DNA from: JAFGPF01 sp964500415
Lineage (GTDB): Bacteria > Chloroflexota > Dehalococcoidia > Dehalococcoidales > RBG-16-60-22
DNA length: 64,000 bases
Assembly: GCA_964500415.1 (NCBI GenBank)
Contig: CAZCOB010000003.1
Coordinates: 1 to 64,000, forward strand
Direction of reading: 5' to 3'
Part shown: in pieces, positions 17,901-26,978 of the stretch
How the letters are laid out: the number at the start of each line of letters is the position of its first letter
How positions within the stretch are numbered: position 1 is the stretch's first letter
Position numbers and translations under genes: made by a program
The notes under the pieces: model-generated
Told to the model about the DNA's origin: nothing
Databases searched by the model: none
The model's input: only the letters and a program-made list of their open reading frames with translations

Positions 17901-20900
17901 ATGTTTACCCACCTTCACGTTCACACCGAATACAGCCTGCTCGACGGGATGTGCCGCATCCGTCAGCTTATAGGCAGGGCAAAAGAACTGGGCATGGACA
18001 GCCTGGCGATAACCGACCACGGCGTCATGTACGGAGTAATAGAGTTCTACCAGGCCGCGAGGGAAGCCGGCATCAAACCTATCATCGGCTGCGAGATTTA
18101 CATCGCACCTAACGGCCGGCTCAGTCGCAACGCCGTTGATAAAAATAACTATCACCTCGTCCTCCTCGCTAAAGACATCACCGGTTACCAGAACCTCATC
18201 CAGCTAACCACCAAAGCCCACCTGGAAGGGTTCTACTACAAACCCAGGGTGGATAAAGGGCTTCTGGAACAACACAAAGACGGACTTATCGCTCTCAGCG
18301 CCTGCCTGGCCGGAGAAATATCACAGCTTGTGCTAAGTCGTCGGTACGATGACGCCAAAGAGGCGACACTCTGGTACAAGCAGACCTTCGGCGATTTCTA
18401 CCTGGAACTCATGAAGCACCCCATTAAAGAACTGGAAGGCGTAAATAACTATCTCATACAGATGAGCCAGGAACTCGATATTCCCCTGGTGGCGACCAAC
18501 GATACCCACTATGTCAACCGTGAGGATGCCTCGGCCCACGATTTGCTACTTTGTATCGGCACCAATACTACTATACACGACGAGAAACGTCTGAAAATGG
18601 CGGGGGACACCTTCTATCTCAGGAGCCCTCAGGAGATGGCGGAACTCTTTAAAGACACCCCGCAGGCACTGGAAAACACCGAGGTTATAGCCGGTAAATG
18701 CAATCTCAACCTTGAGTTCGGTCGACTTCACCTGCCGGAAATCGAACTCCCTGAAAACAAAACCCCCGACCAGTTCCTGGCCGACCTCTGCCGCCAGAAC
18801 TTCCGGCAATACTACCCCAACCCCACCCCGGATATAGAACAACGCCTGGAATATGAGCTCGATGTCATCACCAAGACCCAGTTCGCCAACTACTTCCTCG
18901 TCGTCTGGGATATTATCTCATTCGTGAAAAAACAAAATATCCTCTTTGGCGTGAGGGGTAGCGCCGCCGCCAGCATCGTCCTGCACTGTCTCGGCATTAC
19001 ACCTCTCGACCCCATCGAACACGGGCTGGTCTTCGAGCGCTTCCTCAACATCGAGCGCAAGGAGATGCCGGATATCGACATGGACTTCCAGGACGACCGC
19101 CGCGACGAGGTTATCAACTACGTCTCCCAGAAATACGGCCAGGACCATGTCGCTCAGATAATCACCTTCGGGACGCTGGGAGCCAGGGCGGCCATTCGGG
19201 ATGTCGGGCGGGCGCTGGGTATGCCCTATGGCGATGTCGACCGTGTTGCCAGGCTGGTGCCCCCTACGCCTAACATGACGCTGGGACGCGCCATGGACGA
19301 GAACAACGAACTTAAAGTCATTTACCAGGAAGACGAAATCGTGCGTAACCTGGTGAATTCGGCGCGGCGCGTGGAAGGGGTTTCCCGCCACGCCAGCACC
19401 CATGCCGCCGGGGTCGTCATATCCAGAGAACCTCTGACTAAATACGTGCCGCTGCAGCGTGGCGCGAAAGTAGATAACCAGGAAGCCGTAATGACCCAGT
19501 TCTCCATGGGGGATATTGCCAGCATCGGCCTGCTCAAGATGGACTTCCTCGGACTGGCTAACCTGACCATTCTGGGCAAGGCGAGGGATATTATCCTCCA
19601 GAACCACGGCATCGATATCGACCTGAATAATCTACCGATGGACGATGAAAAGACCTTCGAACTTCTCTCATCAGGTGAGACGGCCGGTGTTTTCCAGCTT
19701 GAAGGCGCCGGGATGCGCCGTTATATTAAAGAGCTCAAGCCGACTACCTTCAGCGACATCGCGGCCATGGTGGCCCTTTACCGTCCCGGCCCCATGGAGC
19801 ACATCCCGCGGTTCATCGATTCCAAGCACGGCAGGACACCGATAACCTATCCCCACCCCGCCCTGGAAAATATCCTCAAAGAGACTTACGGCGTCATCGT
19901 TTATCAGGACCAGGTGCTTTTTATCGTGCGGGAGTTCGCCGGCTACAGCCTGGGACAGGCCGATATCTTCCGCAAGGCAATGGGCAAGAAGATAGCCGAG
20001 GTGATGAGGAAGGAAAAGCGCAGCTTTATCAACGGCGCTAAAAAGATGAACCACCCCACCGAGTTGGCTGGGGAGGTATTCGCCCTTATCGAGCCTTTTG
20101 CCGGCTATGCCTTTAACAAAGCCCACAGCGTCAGCTACGCCCTGATTGCCTACCAGACTGCCCACCTCAAGGCGAATTACCCGGCGGAATATATTACCGC
20201 CTTACTTACCATCCACGCTGGAGAGACGGAGAAGATAGGCGGTGCTATCGCCGAGTGCCGCCGCCTGGATATCATTGTGTTACCGCCGGATATCAATCAC
20301 AGCCAGCTCGATTTCTCCATAGAAAATACCATCGCCGGAGAACCTTCTATCCGCTTCGGCCTGGGGTCGATTAAAAACGTGGGCAGCGGAGCCATCGAGC
20401 CCATTATCAACGAACGCAACAAAAACGGCGAGTTCAAGTCCATCGAAGACCTCTGCCGCCGCTGCGATTTACAGACGGCTAACCGGCGTATCATGGAGAG
20501 TCTGATTAAAGCGGGAGCATTCGACGAACTCGAGAACCGCGGCACCCTGCTTAATAGCGTTAGCCGCATCCTGTCGCTGGCACAGCGGGAACAGCAGCTG
20601 CGGGAGACGGGACAGACCACCATGTTCGACCTCTGGGGAGAAAAAACGGCTGTCCCGCTCGCCGACCTGGAGCTTCCCCCGTCAGAGACCACCGACCGTG
20701 AAAAGGCGTTCTGGGAAAAAGAGCTACTGGGGGTAAGCTTCTCCGAGAAACCGTTCAGTCCGGTATTCAGCAAGAGGTACGGCAATGCGGTCTTCTGCGG
20801 CAGCATCGACGCCGAACTGGATAAACAGGTTATCGTTACTGCCGGGCGCGTGATATCGGCACGCTATTCGTTCACCAAAAAAAGCGAGTCTTTCGCTATT

Positions 20901-21410
20901 GTTGTCATCGAGGACGTCAGCGGACAGGTCGAAGTCATCGCCTGGCCTCAGGTTTACAATCAGACGGAAGAGTTCTGGCAGGAGGGTAACGAGCTTATTA
21001 TCCAGGGCAAAGTGCGTACCCGGGATGACCAGATAAGCATCATATGCGACAATGTAAGCTACTACGAGCCGCCGCAGGAAGGTGAAGAACTGATTCCCAC
21101 GCCCGAACCCTCGGCCGTAAAGGCCCCGGTGGAGAAACCCGTCGCCGCCCCACCCGCGGCAAAGAGGCGTTTGATAATAAATATTAAGCAGACTGTCGAT
21201 GAAGAAGGCGATATCTCCCGTTTCGATAATATTATAGCCGCCCTGAAAGCCTTTCCCGGACTTGACGAGGTACGGTTAAACGTGGTGAACGGTGGCGAAA
21301 CCATCCCCCTCAAACTGCCTAATATAAAATCCGGTTACTGTCCGGAGCTTGAGCAACGACTGGTGGAACTTGTGGGAGCGGACGGAATAAAGGTTGAGAC
21401 GACCAGCTAG
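17901..21410 (+). CDS. dnaE: DNA polymerase III alpha subunit
   Basis: A 1169-residue replicative polymerase. The N-terminal PHP domain begins HLHVHTEYSLLDG. The palm catalytic aspartates D391 and D393 lie in PDIDMDFQDDRR. FGVRGSAAASIVLHCLGIT and GVFQLEGAGMRRYIKEL mark the C-family fold. An OB fold (about 960-1040, IVTAGRVISARYSFTKKSE) and a C-terminal extension of about 115 residues complete it. No intein is visible. A short leader with weak GGAAT precedes the ATG. The Pro/Ala-rich linker at about 1065-1090 separates the OB fold from a small last domain. Confidence 0.98.
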   Translation: MFTHLHVHTEYSLLDGMCRIRQLIGRAKELGMDSLAITDHGVMYGVIEFYQAAREAGIKPIIGCEIYIAPNGRLSRNAVDKNNYHLVLLAKDITGYQNLIQLTTKAHLEGFYYKPRVDKGLLEQHKDGLIALSACLAGEISQLVLSRRYDDAKEATLWYKQTFGDFYLELMKHPIKELEGVNNYLIQMSQELDIPLVATNDTHYVNREDASAHDLLLCIGTNTTIHDEKRLKMAGDTFYLRSPQEMAELFKDTPQALENTEVIAGKCNLNLEFGRLHLPEIELPENKTPDQFLADLCRQNFRQYYPNPTPDIEQRLEYELDVITKTQFANYFLVVWDIISFVKKQNILFGVRGSAAASIVLHCLGITPLDPIEHGLVFERFLNIERKEMPDIDMDFQDDRRDEVINYVSQKYGQDHVAQIITFGTLGARAAIRDVGRALGMPYGDVDRVARLVPPTPNMTLGRAMDENNELKVIYQEDEIVRNLVNSARRVEGVSRHASTHAAGVVISREPLTKYVPLQRGAKVDNQEAVMTQFSMGDIASIGLLKMDFLGLANLTILGKARDIILQNHGIDIDLNNLPMDDEKTFELLSSGETAGVFQLEGAGMRRYIKELKPTTFSDIAAMVALYRPGPMEHIPRFIDSKHGRTPITYPHPALENILKETYGVIVYQDQVLFIVREFAGYSLGQADIFRKAMGKKIAEVMRKEKRSFINGAKKMNHPTELAGEVFALIEPFAGYAFNKAHSVSYALIAYQTAHLKANYPAEYITALLTIHAGETEKIGGAIAECRRLDIIVLPPDINHSQLDFSIENTIAGEPSIRFGLGSIKNVGSGAIEPIINERNKNGEFKSIEDLCRRCDLQTANRRIMESLIKAGAFDELENRGTLLNSVSRILSLAQREQQLRETGQTTMFDLWGEKTAVPLADLELPPSETTDREKAFWEKELLGVSFSEKPFSPVFSKRYGNAVFCGSIDAELDKQVIVTAGRVISARYSFTKKSESFAIVVIEDVSGQVEVIAWPQVYNQTEEFWQEGNELIIQGKVRTRDDQISIICDNVSYYEPPQEGEELIPTPEPSAVKAPVEKPVAAPPAAKRRLIINIKQTVDEEGDISRFDNIIAALKAFPGLDEVRLNVVNGGETIPLKLPNIKSGYCPELEQRLVELVGADGIKVETTS

Positions 21411-21555
21411 TACAGGAGGTGGATAGAGAGAATGCGCCGGATTGTTCAGCCACGCCAATACTATCCGTCACCTCCACTTCAGCCGGGAATTCGGTTTACA
21501 GAAATAATAAATTCACGGGAGACCCCGCTTACCTCTGGCGAAGCTCGCCCCCCGG

Positions 21556-21564
21556 TGCTAGAAT
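21556..21564 (+). promoter_or_regulatory. Extended -10 promoter of radC
   Basis: TG-C-TAGAAT lies 20 bases before ATG 21584. The predicted transcription start is near 21571. Its position inside the upstream extension of the reading frame supports 21584, not GTG 21419, as the radC start. Confidence 0.5.
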
Positions 21565-21583
21565 ATCAGTAAAAAATATAGCC

Positions 21584-22390
21584 ATGTCACAGACAGATAA
21601 ACCAGGGAAATCCTCGGTGGATACCAAACAGGGACACCGGAAGAGGCTGCGGGAGAAGTTCCTCAAGTCCGGACTGGCCGGCTTCAATGATTATGAAATC
21701 GTGGAACTGCTGCTCAGCCTGGGCACCCCGCGTAAGGACTGCAAGCCGCCGGCCAAAGAAGTCATTAAAAAGTTCCAGACGCTGCGCGGCGTTCTGGAAG
21801 CCCCTATCGAAGAGCTTCAAAAGTTAAAAGATATCGGGCCCCACAGCGCTTTTGGTATCAAGCTGGTGCTTGAAGTCGCCCAGGAGTTCCTCAAAGCAAA
21901 AATAGTGGACAAACCCTTTTACAGGTCTTCCCAGGAGGTCTTTGACTACCTCTACCACTCCATGCGCGGACTCAAGAAAGAGGTATTCAAGGTAATTTAT
22001 CTGAACAGCCAGAACCAGATTATAGATACCGTCGAACTTTCCTCGGGTACGGTCAGCAGCAGCTCCGTTTCCCCCCGAGAGGTTATCGAGGGGGCGATTA
22101 ACAACAACGCCGCCGCCCTGGTTTTCGCTCACAACCACCCCTCGGGCAACCCCGAACCGAGCGCCAGCGACCGGGGAATTACCCGCGAGCTGGTCTATGC
22201 CGGCAGAATCATGCGGATAAAAGTGCTGGACCACATCGTCATCGGCGATAACCGCTACTATAGTTTCGCCGGAGAAGGACTGCTCGGGGAATATGAGACC
22301 GATTTCCTGAACCTCATGCTGCGGGGTACCGCCGAATCCCGGCGAAGACTCTATAAAGCCAGGGGCGATGTTGATAAACTCCAACGCTAG
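21584..22390 (+). CDS. radC: RadC family JAB-domain protein
   Basis: A 268-residue protein with an N-terminal helix-hairpin-helix region (RLREKFLKSGLAGFNDYEIV and LQKLKDIGPHSA) and a C-terminal JAB/MPN domain with the metal motif VFAHNHPSGNPEPSASD. The family was once linked to DNA repair, but its real role is unsettled. A frame open from GTG 21419 would add 55 residues without conservation and cross a promoter. The stop TAG forms a CTAG with the stop of ogt on the other strand. Confidence 0.92.
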   Translation: MSQTDKPGKSSVDTKQGHRKRLREKFLKSGLAGFNDYEIVELLLSLGTPRKDCKPPAKEVIKKFQTLRGVLEAPIEELQKLKDIGPHSAFGIKLVLEVAQEFLKAKIVDKPFYRSSQEVFDYLYHSMRGLKKEVFKVIYLNSQNQIIDTVELSSGTVSSSSVSPREVIEGAINNNAAALVFAHNHPSGNPEPSASDRGITRELVYAGRIMRIKVLDHIVIGDNRYYSFAGEGLLGEYETDFLNLMLRGTAESRRRLYKARGDVDKLQR

Positions 22391-22899
22391 CCGGGAGTAT
22401 ATGCGCCTTCCAGGGAAAGCAGAAATCTCTTGACCTCAATACCCCCGCTGAATCCCCCGAGTCCGCCGTCAGCCGCCAGCACGCGGTGACACGGAATGAT
22501 TACAGGGAGGGGATTCCTACCCAGCGCCTGCCCCACGGCTCTGGCCGCCCTCGCATCCCCCACTTTCACGGCCACCCATGCGTAGCTTCTCGTTTTGCCA
22601 TAAGAAATGAGCCTGGCTGCCTGCCATACTTCTTGCTGAAAAGGCGTGGCCCCGGAGAGGTCTAGTTTATCCGGGAAATTTACTTCATGCCCGTCAAAAT
22701 AAGCCCGGAGGCGTTCCGTCAAGTCTTCAAAACGCTGCGGCGATGACGCGGCGTGGCTCATTCCTTCTCCCAGTAAACGGCGGGCTTCCGACTCCGAGCT
22801 TTGAGGCAACGTGGCCCGCCGCAGGCCTCCGGTTGAGCCAAGGATTCCTATCCAGCCGGCGCTGGTAGCGAAGGTGGTATAAAACATATACCGGTTCAT
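22387..22899 (-). CDS. ogt: Methylated-DNA--protein-cysteine methyltransferase
   Basis: A 170-residue O6-alkylguanine repair protein. The acceptor Cys is C137 in IIPCHRV, preceded by the DNA-binding region TPFQQEVWQAARLISYGKT and RAARAVGQALGRNPLP. The acceptor Cys is in place, so it should be active. The chosen ATG reads MNRYMFYTTF; an in-frame start at 22962 would overlap the upstream gene by 41 bases. It is convergent with radC: the stops share a CTAG at 22387-22390. Confidence 0.93.
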   Translation of the reverse strand: MNRYMFYTTFATSAGWIGILGSTGGLRRATLPQSSESEARRLLGEGMSHAASSPQRFEDLTERLRAYFDGHEVNFPDKLDLSGATPFQQEVWQAARLISYGKTRSYAWVAVKVGDARAARAVGQALGRNPLPVIIPCHRVLAADGGLGGFSGGIEVKRFLLSLEGAYTPG

Positions 22900-22921
22900 C
22901 GTAGGAACCACCGAAAGGATT

Positions 22922-23176
22922 TTAAGACCTACCCGCGGCACGCCTCTGGTAAAGAGCGCCAACGACTATCAGGATTATACCGAGGAGGATGCTGGCGACA
23001 ATCTTGATGAGCTGCGGGAAGTCCAGGCTCAGGAAATAGGCATAGGTAAATACCCCAGCCACAATGGCTACGCCGTAGCTGATAAAGTGCGCCTTGACCG
23101 ACTTTTCCTTGACCGCCCTGTAGATAAGCCAGCCAATGAAAGCCAGCGAAGCCAGTACTGCTACTACTATGGCCAT
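22922..23176 (-). CDS. Small membrane protein, 84 aa
   Basis: Three hydrophobic helices (about 2-22, 32-50, 56-76) with short polar ends and a basic tail (YQRRAAGRS). No known family is recognised. It follows the 58-residue membrane protein gene by four bases and leads into ogt; the three-gene set (168, 58 and 84 aa) reads as an operon of membrane proteins. Confidence 0.7.
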   Translation of the reverse strand: MAIVVAVLASLAFIGWLIYRAVKEKSVKAHFISYGVAIVAGVFTYAYFLSLDFPQLIKIVASILLGIILIVVGALYQRRAAGRS

Positions 23177-23180
23177 TTAG

Positions 23181-23357
23181 CTACCACCCCAGTCCTTCAA
23201 AGTACTTCCCCAGGAAGGTAAAAAGCCCCACCGTGAGCAATAAGGAGCATATCTTACCGACATCGGAGAGGTACTTGACATACTCCGCCGCCAGGTAGCC
23301 CACACCGGCGATGCAGAACAGAATCCCGAATCCGTATAATACATATTCAAACTTCAT
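23181..23357 (-). CDS. Small membrane protein, 58 aa
   Basis: Reading from ATG 23355-23357 to TAG 23181-23183 gives 58 residues: MKFEYVLYGFGILF, a glycine-rich helix, a polar turn (YVKYLSDVGK), then a second helix and LGKYFEGLGW at the end. AGAGG lies upstream. Two membrane helices are likely. The neighbouring genes lie 4 and 21 bases away on the same strand, which supports a real gene. Function unknown. Confidence 0.65.
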   Translation of the reverse strand: MKFEYVLYGFGILFCIAGVGYLAAEYVKYLSDVGKICSLLLTVGLFTFLGKYFEGLGW

Positions 23358-23378
23358 ATTTCTGTCAACCTCTTAACA

Positions 23379-23885
23379 CTACCTTGGCGGTACCGGCACG
23401 GTCTTTACGGGGTAGTCATTAGACCTCACGTGTATGACGAACCTGCGCTCTATCTCTCCCCTCTTTATGTACAGGGTAAACTCGTAGCCCTGTGATTGAA
23501 CAGCATCGGCAGGCACCAGCTCTGCAGCATCTACAACCCACTCCACCTGTTTTTTATCGAACGAATCTATGGATACACTCTGTACCAGTATATCGCTTAC
23601 CTTTTCCAGGCTATGCCACACGGACACCTCAATGTCAGCCGTATAGGCTGAGAAACGCCGGTTGTCCACCTCGTAATAGAAGAAAGCCTTCTCACCCCAG
23701 TTGACCGCCGTCGACCAGAAGTCCCTTTCCCAGTTGGCACCCTCTATCTTCTGCTCATCTTCCCCCGACTTAACGGTCAGGGTATCATAAACCCCCATGT
23801 AGCCATCGAAGACGAAGATGAGGATAATCCCCAGGAAACAGGCCAGGGTCAGGTACAGGTATAAATTTCTACGTTTGGCCGCCAT
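23379..23885 (-). CDS. Membrane-anchored protein of unknown function
   Basis: A 168-residue protein: a positively charged N-terminus (MAAKRRNLY), one helix at about 9-27, then an outward domain of about 140 residues, mostly beta, with no cysteine and no known motif. Its two followers are small membrane proteins. I do not recognise the family. Transcription probably starts from the promoter at 23910-23937. Confidence 0.7.
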   Translation of the reverse strand: MAAKRRNLYLYLTLACFLGIILIFVFDGYMGVYDTLTVKSGEDEQKIEGANWERDFWSTAVNWGEKAFFYYEVDNRRFSAYTADIEVSVWHSLEKVSDILVQSVSIDSFDKKQVEWVVDAAELVPADAVQSQGYEFTLYIKRGEIERRFVIHVRSNDYPVKTVPVPPR

Positions 23886-23909
23886 ACAGTTAATCGTCCT
23901 TACGGTTAC

Positions 23910-23937
23910 AGTATATACTTTATCATCCGACTATCAA
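23910..23937 (-). promoter_or_regulatory. Sigma70-type promoter for the small membrane protein operon
   Basis: On the minus strand TTGATA (23932-23937), 16 bases, then TATACT (23910-23915). The predicted start is near 23903, which gives a leader of about 18 bases to ATG 23885. Confidence 0.6.
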
Positions 23938-23943
23938 CAAAGT

Positions 23944-24486
23944 CTAGCGCAGTTCCGGCTCGATAAGGCCGTAATTGCCGTCGTCCCGCCGATATAAAAG
24001 CCGCAACTCGCCGGCGTCGGCTTCGAAGAACAGGAAAAAATTGTGACCGAGCTGCTCCATCTGCTCGATTGCCTCGTCGCGGGACATCGGCTCGACGACG
24101 AAACGCTTGGTCTTGACTATCTTCCTCTCCGGCTGTTCCACCTGATTGAATTTACCCCTGGCCAGCGGGCTACCCCTGCCCTTGTCGTACATCTTTCCCT
24201 TGTGTTTTTCGAGCTGCCGGGTAACGACGGTGACGACCTTATCAACGGCTTTAAACAGGTCTTCAGCCCTCTCTTCGCCGTGAAAGACAGCTTTGCCGAC
24301 GCCGCTATTGACAGTCACTCTTACCAGGTAGCGTTCCTGCGGCGACTTCGTTTTTTCCTCGGAAATCTCCACTTTTGTATCGATAATATCAGGCAGATGC
24401 CTGTTCAGTTTATTCAGCTTACGCTCAACGTAACGCTTTGCTTCAGGCTTTATCTCTATGTTGGTCCCGGCTATCTGCAATTCCAT
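23944..24486 (-). CDS. hpf: Long-form ribosome hibernation promoting factor
   Basis: A 180-residue protein. The RaiA/HPF fold takes residues 1-100 (MELQIAGTNIEIKPEAKRYV start, YLVRVTVNSG core). A basic linker (KMYDKGRGSPLARGK) follows, then the C-terminal dimerisation domain (RFVVEPMSRDEAIEQMEQLG to the end). The long form dimerises 70S ribosomes into inactive 100S particles in starvation. It is complete and of normal length. It lies downstream of comF. Confidence 0.93.
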   Translation of the reverse strand: MELQIAGTNIEIKPEAKRYVERKLNKLNRHLPDIIDTKVEISEEKTKSPQERYLVRVTVNSGVGKAVFHGEERAEDLFKAVDKVVTVVTRQLEKHKGKMYDKGRGSPLARGKFNQVEQPERKIVKTKRFVVEPMSRDEAIEQMEQLGHNFFLFFEADAGELRLLYRRDDGNYGLIEPELR

Positions 24487-24531
24487 CTTAACACGCTCCC
24501 CTCCGGTAATAACACTGTTTCTCGCTTTCTC

Positions 24532-25242
24532 TTATAACTCCAGTGCAAGCACCAGTCCCCAGACTGCTCTGGCCCCGGCGGACTTTAATACTCCGGCACA
24601 GGCGTTAAGCGTAGCCCCGGATGTAGACACATCATCCACCAGGATAACCTCCCTGCCCTGCAATTGCCCGTCGCGGCAGGCGAAGGCAGCGGCCACATTT
24701 TCACGCCTTTCACCTACGCTGGTCGACCTTGCCTGCGGCAAAGCGTAACTGTGACGAACCAGGCAATCCTCTGCCACCGGCAGACCGCTGAGTCTGCCCA
24801 GTTCGCGGGCCAGCAAGGCGGATTGATTATAGCCGCGTTCTCTAAATCTTTTCCGGTGCAGCGGCACCGGTACCAAGACTTCTCCGGGAATTTGATTTTT
24901 CTTGAAATAATCGTATAAAATTTCGGCCAGCGGCACAACCAGAGTTCTTAGGTTGCGGTATTTCAGTTCATGAATGGCCTGGCGTATCACGCCATCGAAG
25001 AAAAACGGCGAACGAATACCGTCGATATCTCCCGGCCAGTCAACGCACTCGGGACATAGCTTCCCCTGTGACTGAGGACGCCCGCATCCGGGACAAATCG
25101 GGAGGGGAATTACCGATAGCGCCTGGCGACAGGAGCCGCAAATATAGTCACCTTCTCTGCCACAACCGATACACCACTGTGGGAAAAGCAGGTCAAGGGC
25201 AACCTTCTTGAGCCTCGTTAACGGAGGAAGCACATTTGCCAT
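24532..25242 (-). CDS. ComF family phosphoribosyltransferase-like protein
   Basis: A 236-residue protein. The N-terminal zinc region has four CxxC or similar pairs (CIGC, CGSC, CPGC, CPEC). The C-terminal domain carries the PRPP motif VILVDDVSTSGATLNAC. Homologues help DNA uptake or use imported nucleotides; whether this cell is competent is not shown here. Its stop lies 45 bases before hpf, the common comF-hpf arrangement. Confidence 0.92.
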   Translation of the reverse strand: MANVLPPLTRLKKVALDLLFPQWCIGCGREGDYICGSCRQALSVIPLPICPGCGRPQSQGKLCPECVDWPGDIDGIRSPFFFDGVIRQAIHELKYRNLRTLVVPLAEILYDYFKKNQIPGEVLVPVPLHRKRFRERGYNQSALLARELGRLSGLPVAEDCLVRHSYALPQARSTSVGERRENVAAAFACRDGQLQGREVILVDDVSTSGATLNACAGVLKSAGARAVWGLVLALEL

Positions 25243-25278
25243 CCGTCATTTTCTATTGTAAAGGTAATTCCCTCAGGA

Positions 25279-25491
25279 CTATCGAGAGCGAGAGTTGTGC
25301 ATCGAGCCGCTCATGATAGGCTCGTTAATATATACATCACCATTCCGGATTTTAAGGTTATAACCGCAATCAGGATTGGTACAAACCCAGGCTTTGAACT
25401 GGATAGATGCCCCCTGACTACCGAAATCGGACAGAGGCACAAGGTCGCCGGAGTTGCATTTCTGACACTTGGGGAAATTAAACTGTTCCAT
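25279..25491 (-). CDS. Small zinc-binding protein, 70 aa
   Basis: A 70-residue protein with two Cys pairs (CQKC at 9-12; CTNPDC at about 37-42), the pattern of a zinc ribbon. There is no other domain. The ATG is preceded by GGAGGACC. Function unknown. It is followed by comF on the same strand after 36 bases. Confidence 0.65.
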   Translation of the reverse strand: MEQFNFPKCQKCNSGDLVPLSDFGSQGASIQFKAWVCTNPDCGYNLKIRNGDVYINEPIMSGSMHNSRSR

Positions 25492-25623
25492 GGGGTCCTC
25501 CTCCCAACCAAAAATATATAGAATAAACCATATAATTATAACTCACAAAGGTCACCATTGACAAGTACCCCGAAGTCCTAAATCTGATTATACTCAGGGA
25601 AAAATTTCGGTTGTACGCAATAG

Positions 25624-25652
25624 AAAAGGGCGGGACTTCGAGTACCCGCCCC
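25624..25652 (-). terminator. Rho-independent terminator of the HD-domain regulator
   Basis: The minus strand reads GGGCGGG (45-51 side) and CCCGCCC with a ten-base loop, followed by TTTT. The stem is 25628-25634 paired with 25645-25651. It sits about 46 bases after the response-regulator stop codon. The same hairpin could also act in the other direction, where no gene ends nearby. Confidence 0.8.
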
Positions 25653-25697
25653 TTTGTATAGATTAATTTAAAACCAAACTTTCTACGTATATAAATC

Positions 25698-26759
25698 TTA
25701 ATTTTTATATTTGTTCTGTAGCTGTTTTTGCCGGACTGCATTTATAAGTATGTTGGCGATAATGGGGTCGAACTGGGAGCCGCTGTACCACAATAATTCC
25801 TCTATCGCATCCAGAGTAGACAGGGCACGCCGGTAAGGGCGGTCGGATGTCATGGCCTGGTAGGCATCAGCCACCGCTACAATCCTTGCCCCCACAGGTA
25901 TATCATTACCACTTATTTTTTGGTCCAGCCCTCCGCCGTCATAATGGTCGTGGTGATGCGATATAATTTCGATCACTTTATCGTTGACAAAAGGTTTAAC
26001 CAGGCTGGGGCCGATAACCGCATGAGTCATGATATGCCGGTACTCGTTTGATGTAAGCTCACCGGGTTTGTTCAGGATGTCAGGGTCTACCGCTATCTTG
26101 CCGACGTCATGAAGCAGGGACGCCCAGTGCAGGTCTTCCATTTTCTCCGGTGGAAGCTTCATCTGCTTCCCTATATCGGCAGCAATCTCTGCCACTGCCT
26201 GGGAATGTCCCTTGGTATAGTTATCACAGGACTCCAGGGTATTAACCAGAGTTTCTATAGCTCCGAGGAAAAGCTTCCTGGGTTCAAAATGATTATCACC
26301 TTTCTTCCCTATGTCCTGGAAGTAGCGCTGTATTTCAAGGGCCACCCGGCGTTTATCCAGAGTTCCATTGATACTCTGTAGAACCTGCTCGAATCTAAAC
26401 GGCTTGTTAATGTAGTCTTGCGCGCCATTCTTAATACACTGGGCAATTACTTTATTATCGGTCACACCGCTCGCCATAATGACGGACGTCTCCGGGAAAC
26501 GCTTCGTAATCTCCGGCAACACCTCGCTGCCCAGTCTGCCGGGCATGTTGATATCCAGAATGACAAGGTCGGAGGGATTCACTTCCAGCTTTGTTAAAGC
26601 CTGCTCACTGTTTTCGGCCTCATCACAGGCATAACCACGCATTTCCAGACCTTTAGTTAAGATACACCTGATAGACTCTTCGTCATCAACCAGCAGTATG
26701 CTTTCTTTCGGTATAGTCACTTTAGACCTCCTGCCACTTCCCTCGATTACTGCGTTCAT
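25698..26759 (-). CDS. Response regulator with HD-GYP-like output domain
   Basis: A 353-residue two-part regulator. The receiver domain (about 20-140) has acidic pocket D25/D26, phosphate acceptor D69 in VILDINMPG and a conserved Lys in NKPF. The HD domain carries HDVGKIAVD and HHHDHYDGGG. HD-GYP proteins hydrolyse cyclic-di-GMP. Here the loop reads GGL where GYP is usual, so activity or partner choice may differ. The HD metal pair is intact. The sensor kinase is not in the window. A terminator follows the gene. Confidence 0.9.
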   Translation of the reverse strand: MNAVIEGSGRRSKVTIPKESILLVDDEESIRCILTKGLEMRGYACDEAENSEQALTKLEVNPSDLVILDINMPGRLGSEVLPEITKRFPETSVIMASGVTDNKVIAQCIKNGAQDYINKPFRFEQVLQSINGTLDKRRVALEIQRYFQDIGKKGDNHFEPRKLFLGAIETLVNTLESCDNYTKGHSQAVAEIAADIGKQMKLPPEKMEDLHWASLLHDVGKIAVDPDILNKPGELTSNEYRHIMTHAVIGPSLVKPFVNDKVIEIISHHHDHYDGGGLDQKISGNDIPVGARIVAVADAYQAMTSDRPYRRALSTLDAIEELLWYSGSQFDPIIANILINAVRQKQLQNKYKN

Positions 26760-26978
26760 TGTAAACGGCAGAAGCTAAACAACGTATTAATTTCAATCGT
26801 CAACGAATAAATATTTAGTAAAAATTCGGTCTTGCCGGTATTTTACGGACAATTTTACCCCCTTTACGGAGTAACACTAACCCGGTTCTTTGAATTAACA
26901 TAGCCTGTGTTGTAGAATCGTTACCAGCGTATTTAATCAATTTACCGGTAATCTTATTTCAACCAAGATAAGGAGACC

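Noticed and set aside
19322..19612. Long antisense frames inside dnaE, such as this one
   Set aside because: They are shadows of a strongly conserved gene with a biased codon pattern.
21432..21572. A 46-codon frame with a perfect AGGAGG ahead of it, before radC
   Set aside because: The predicted peptide has no motif, and the radC promoter lies inside it; the AGGAGG may be chance next to the dnaE stop. Worth a look only if translation is seen.
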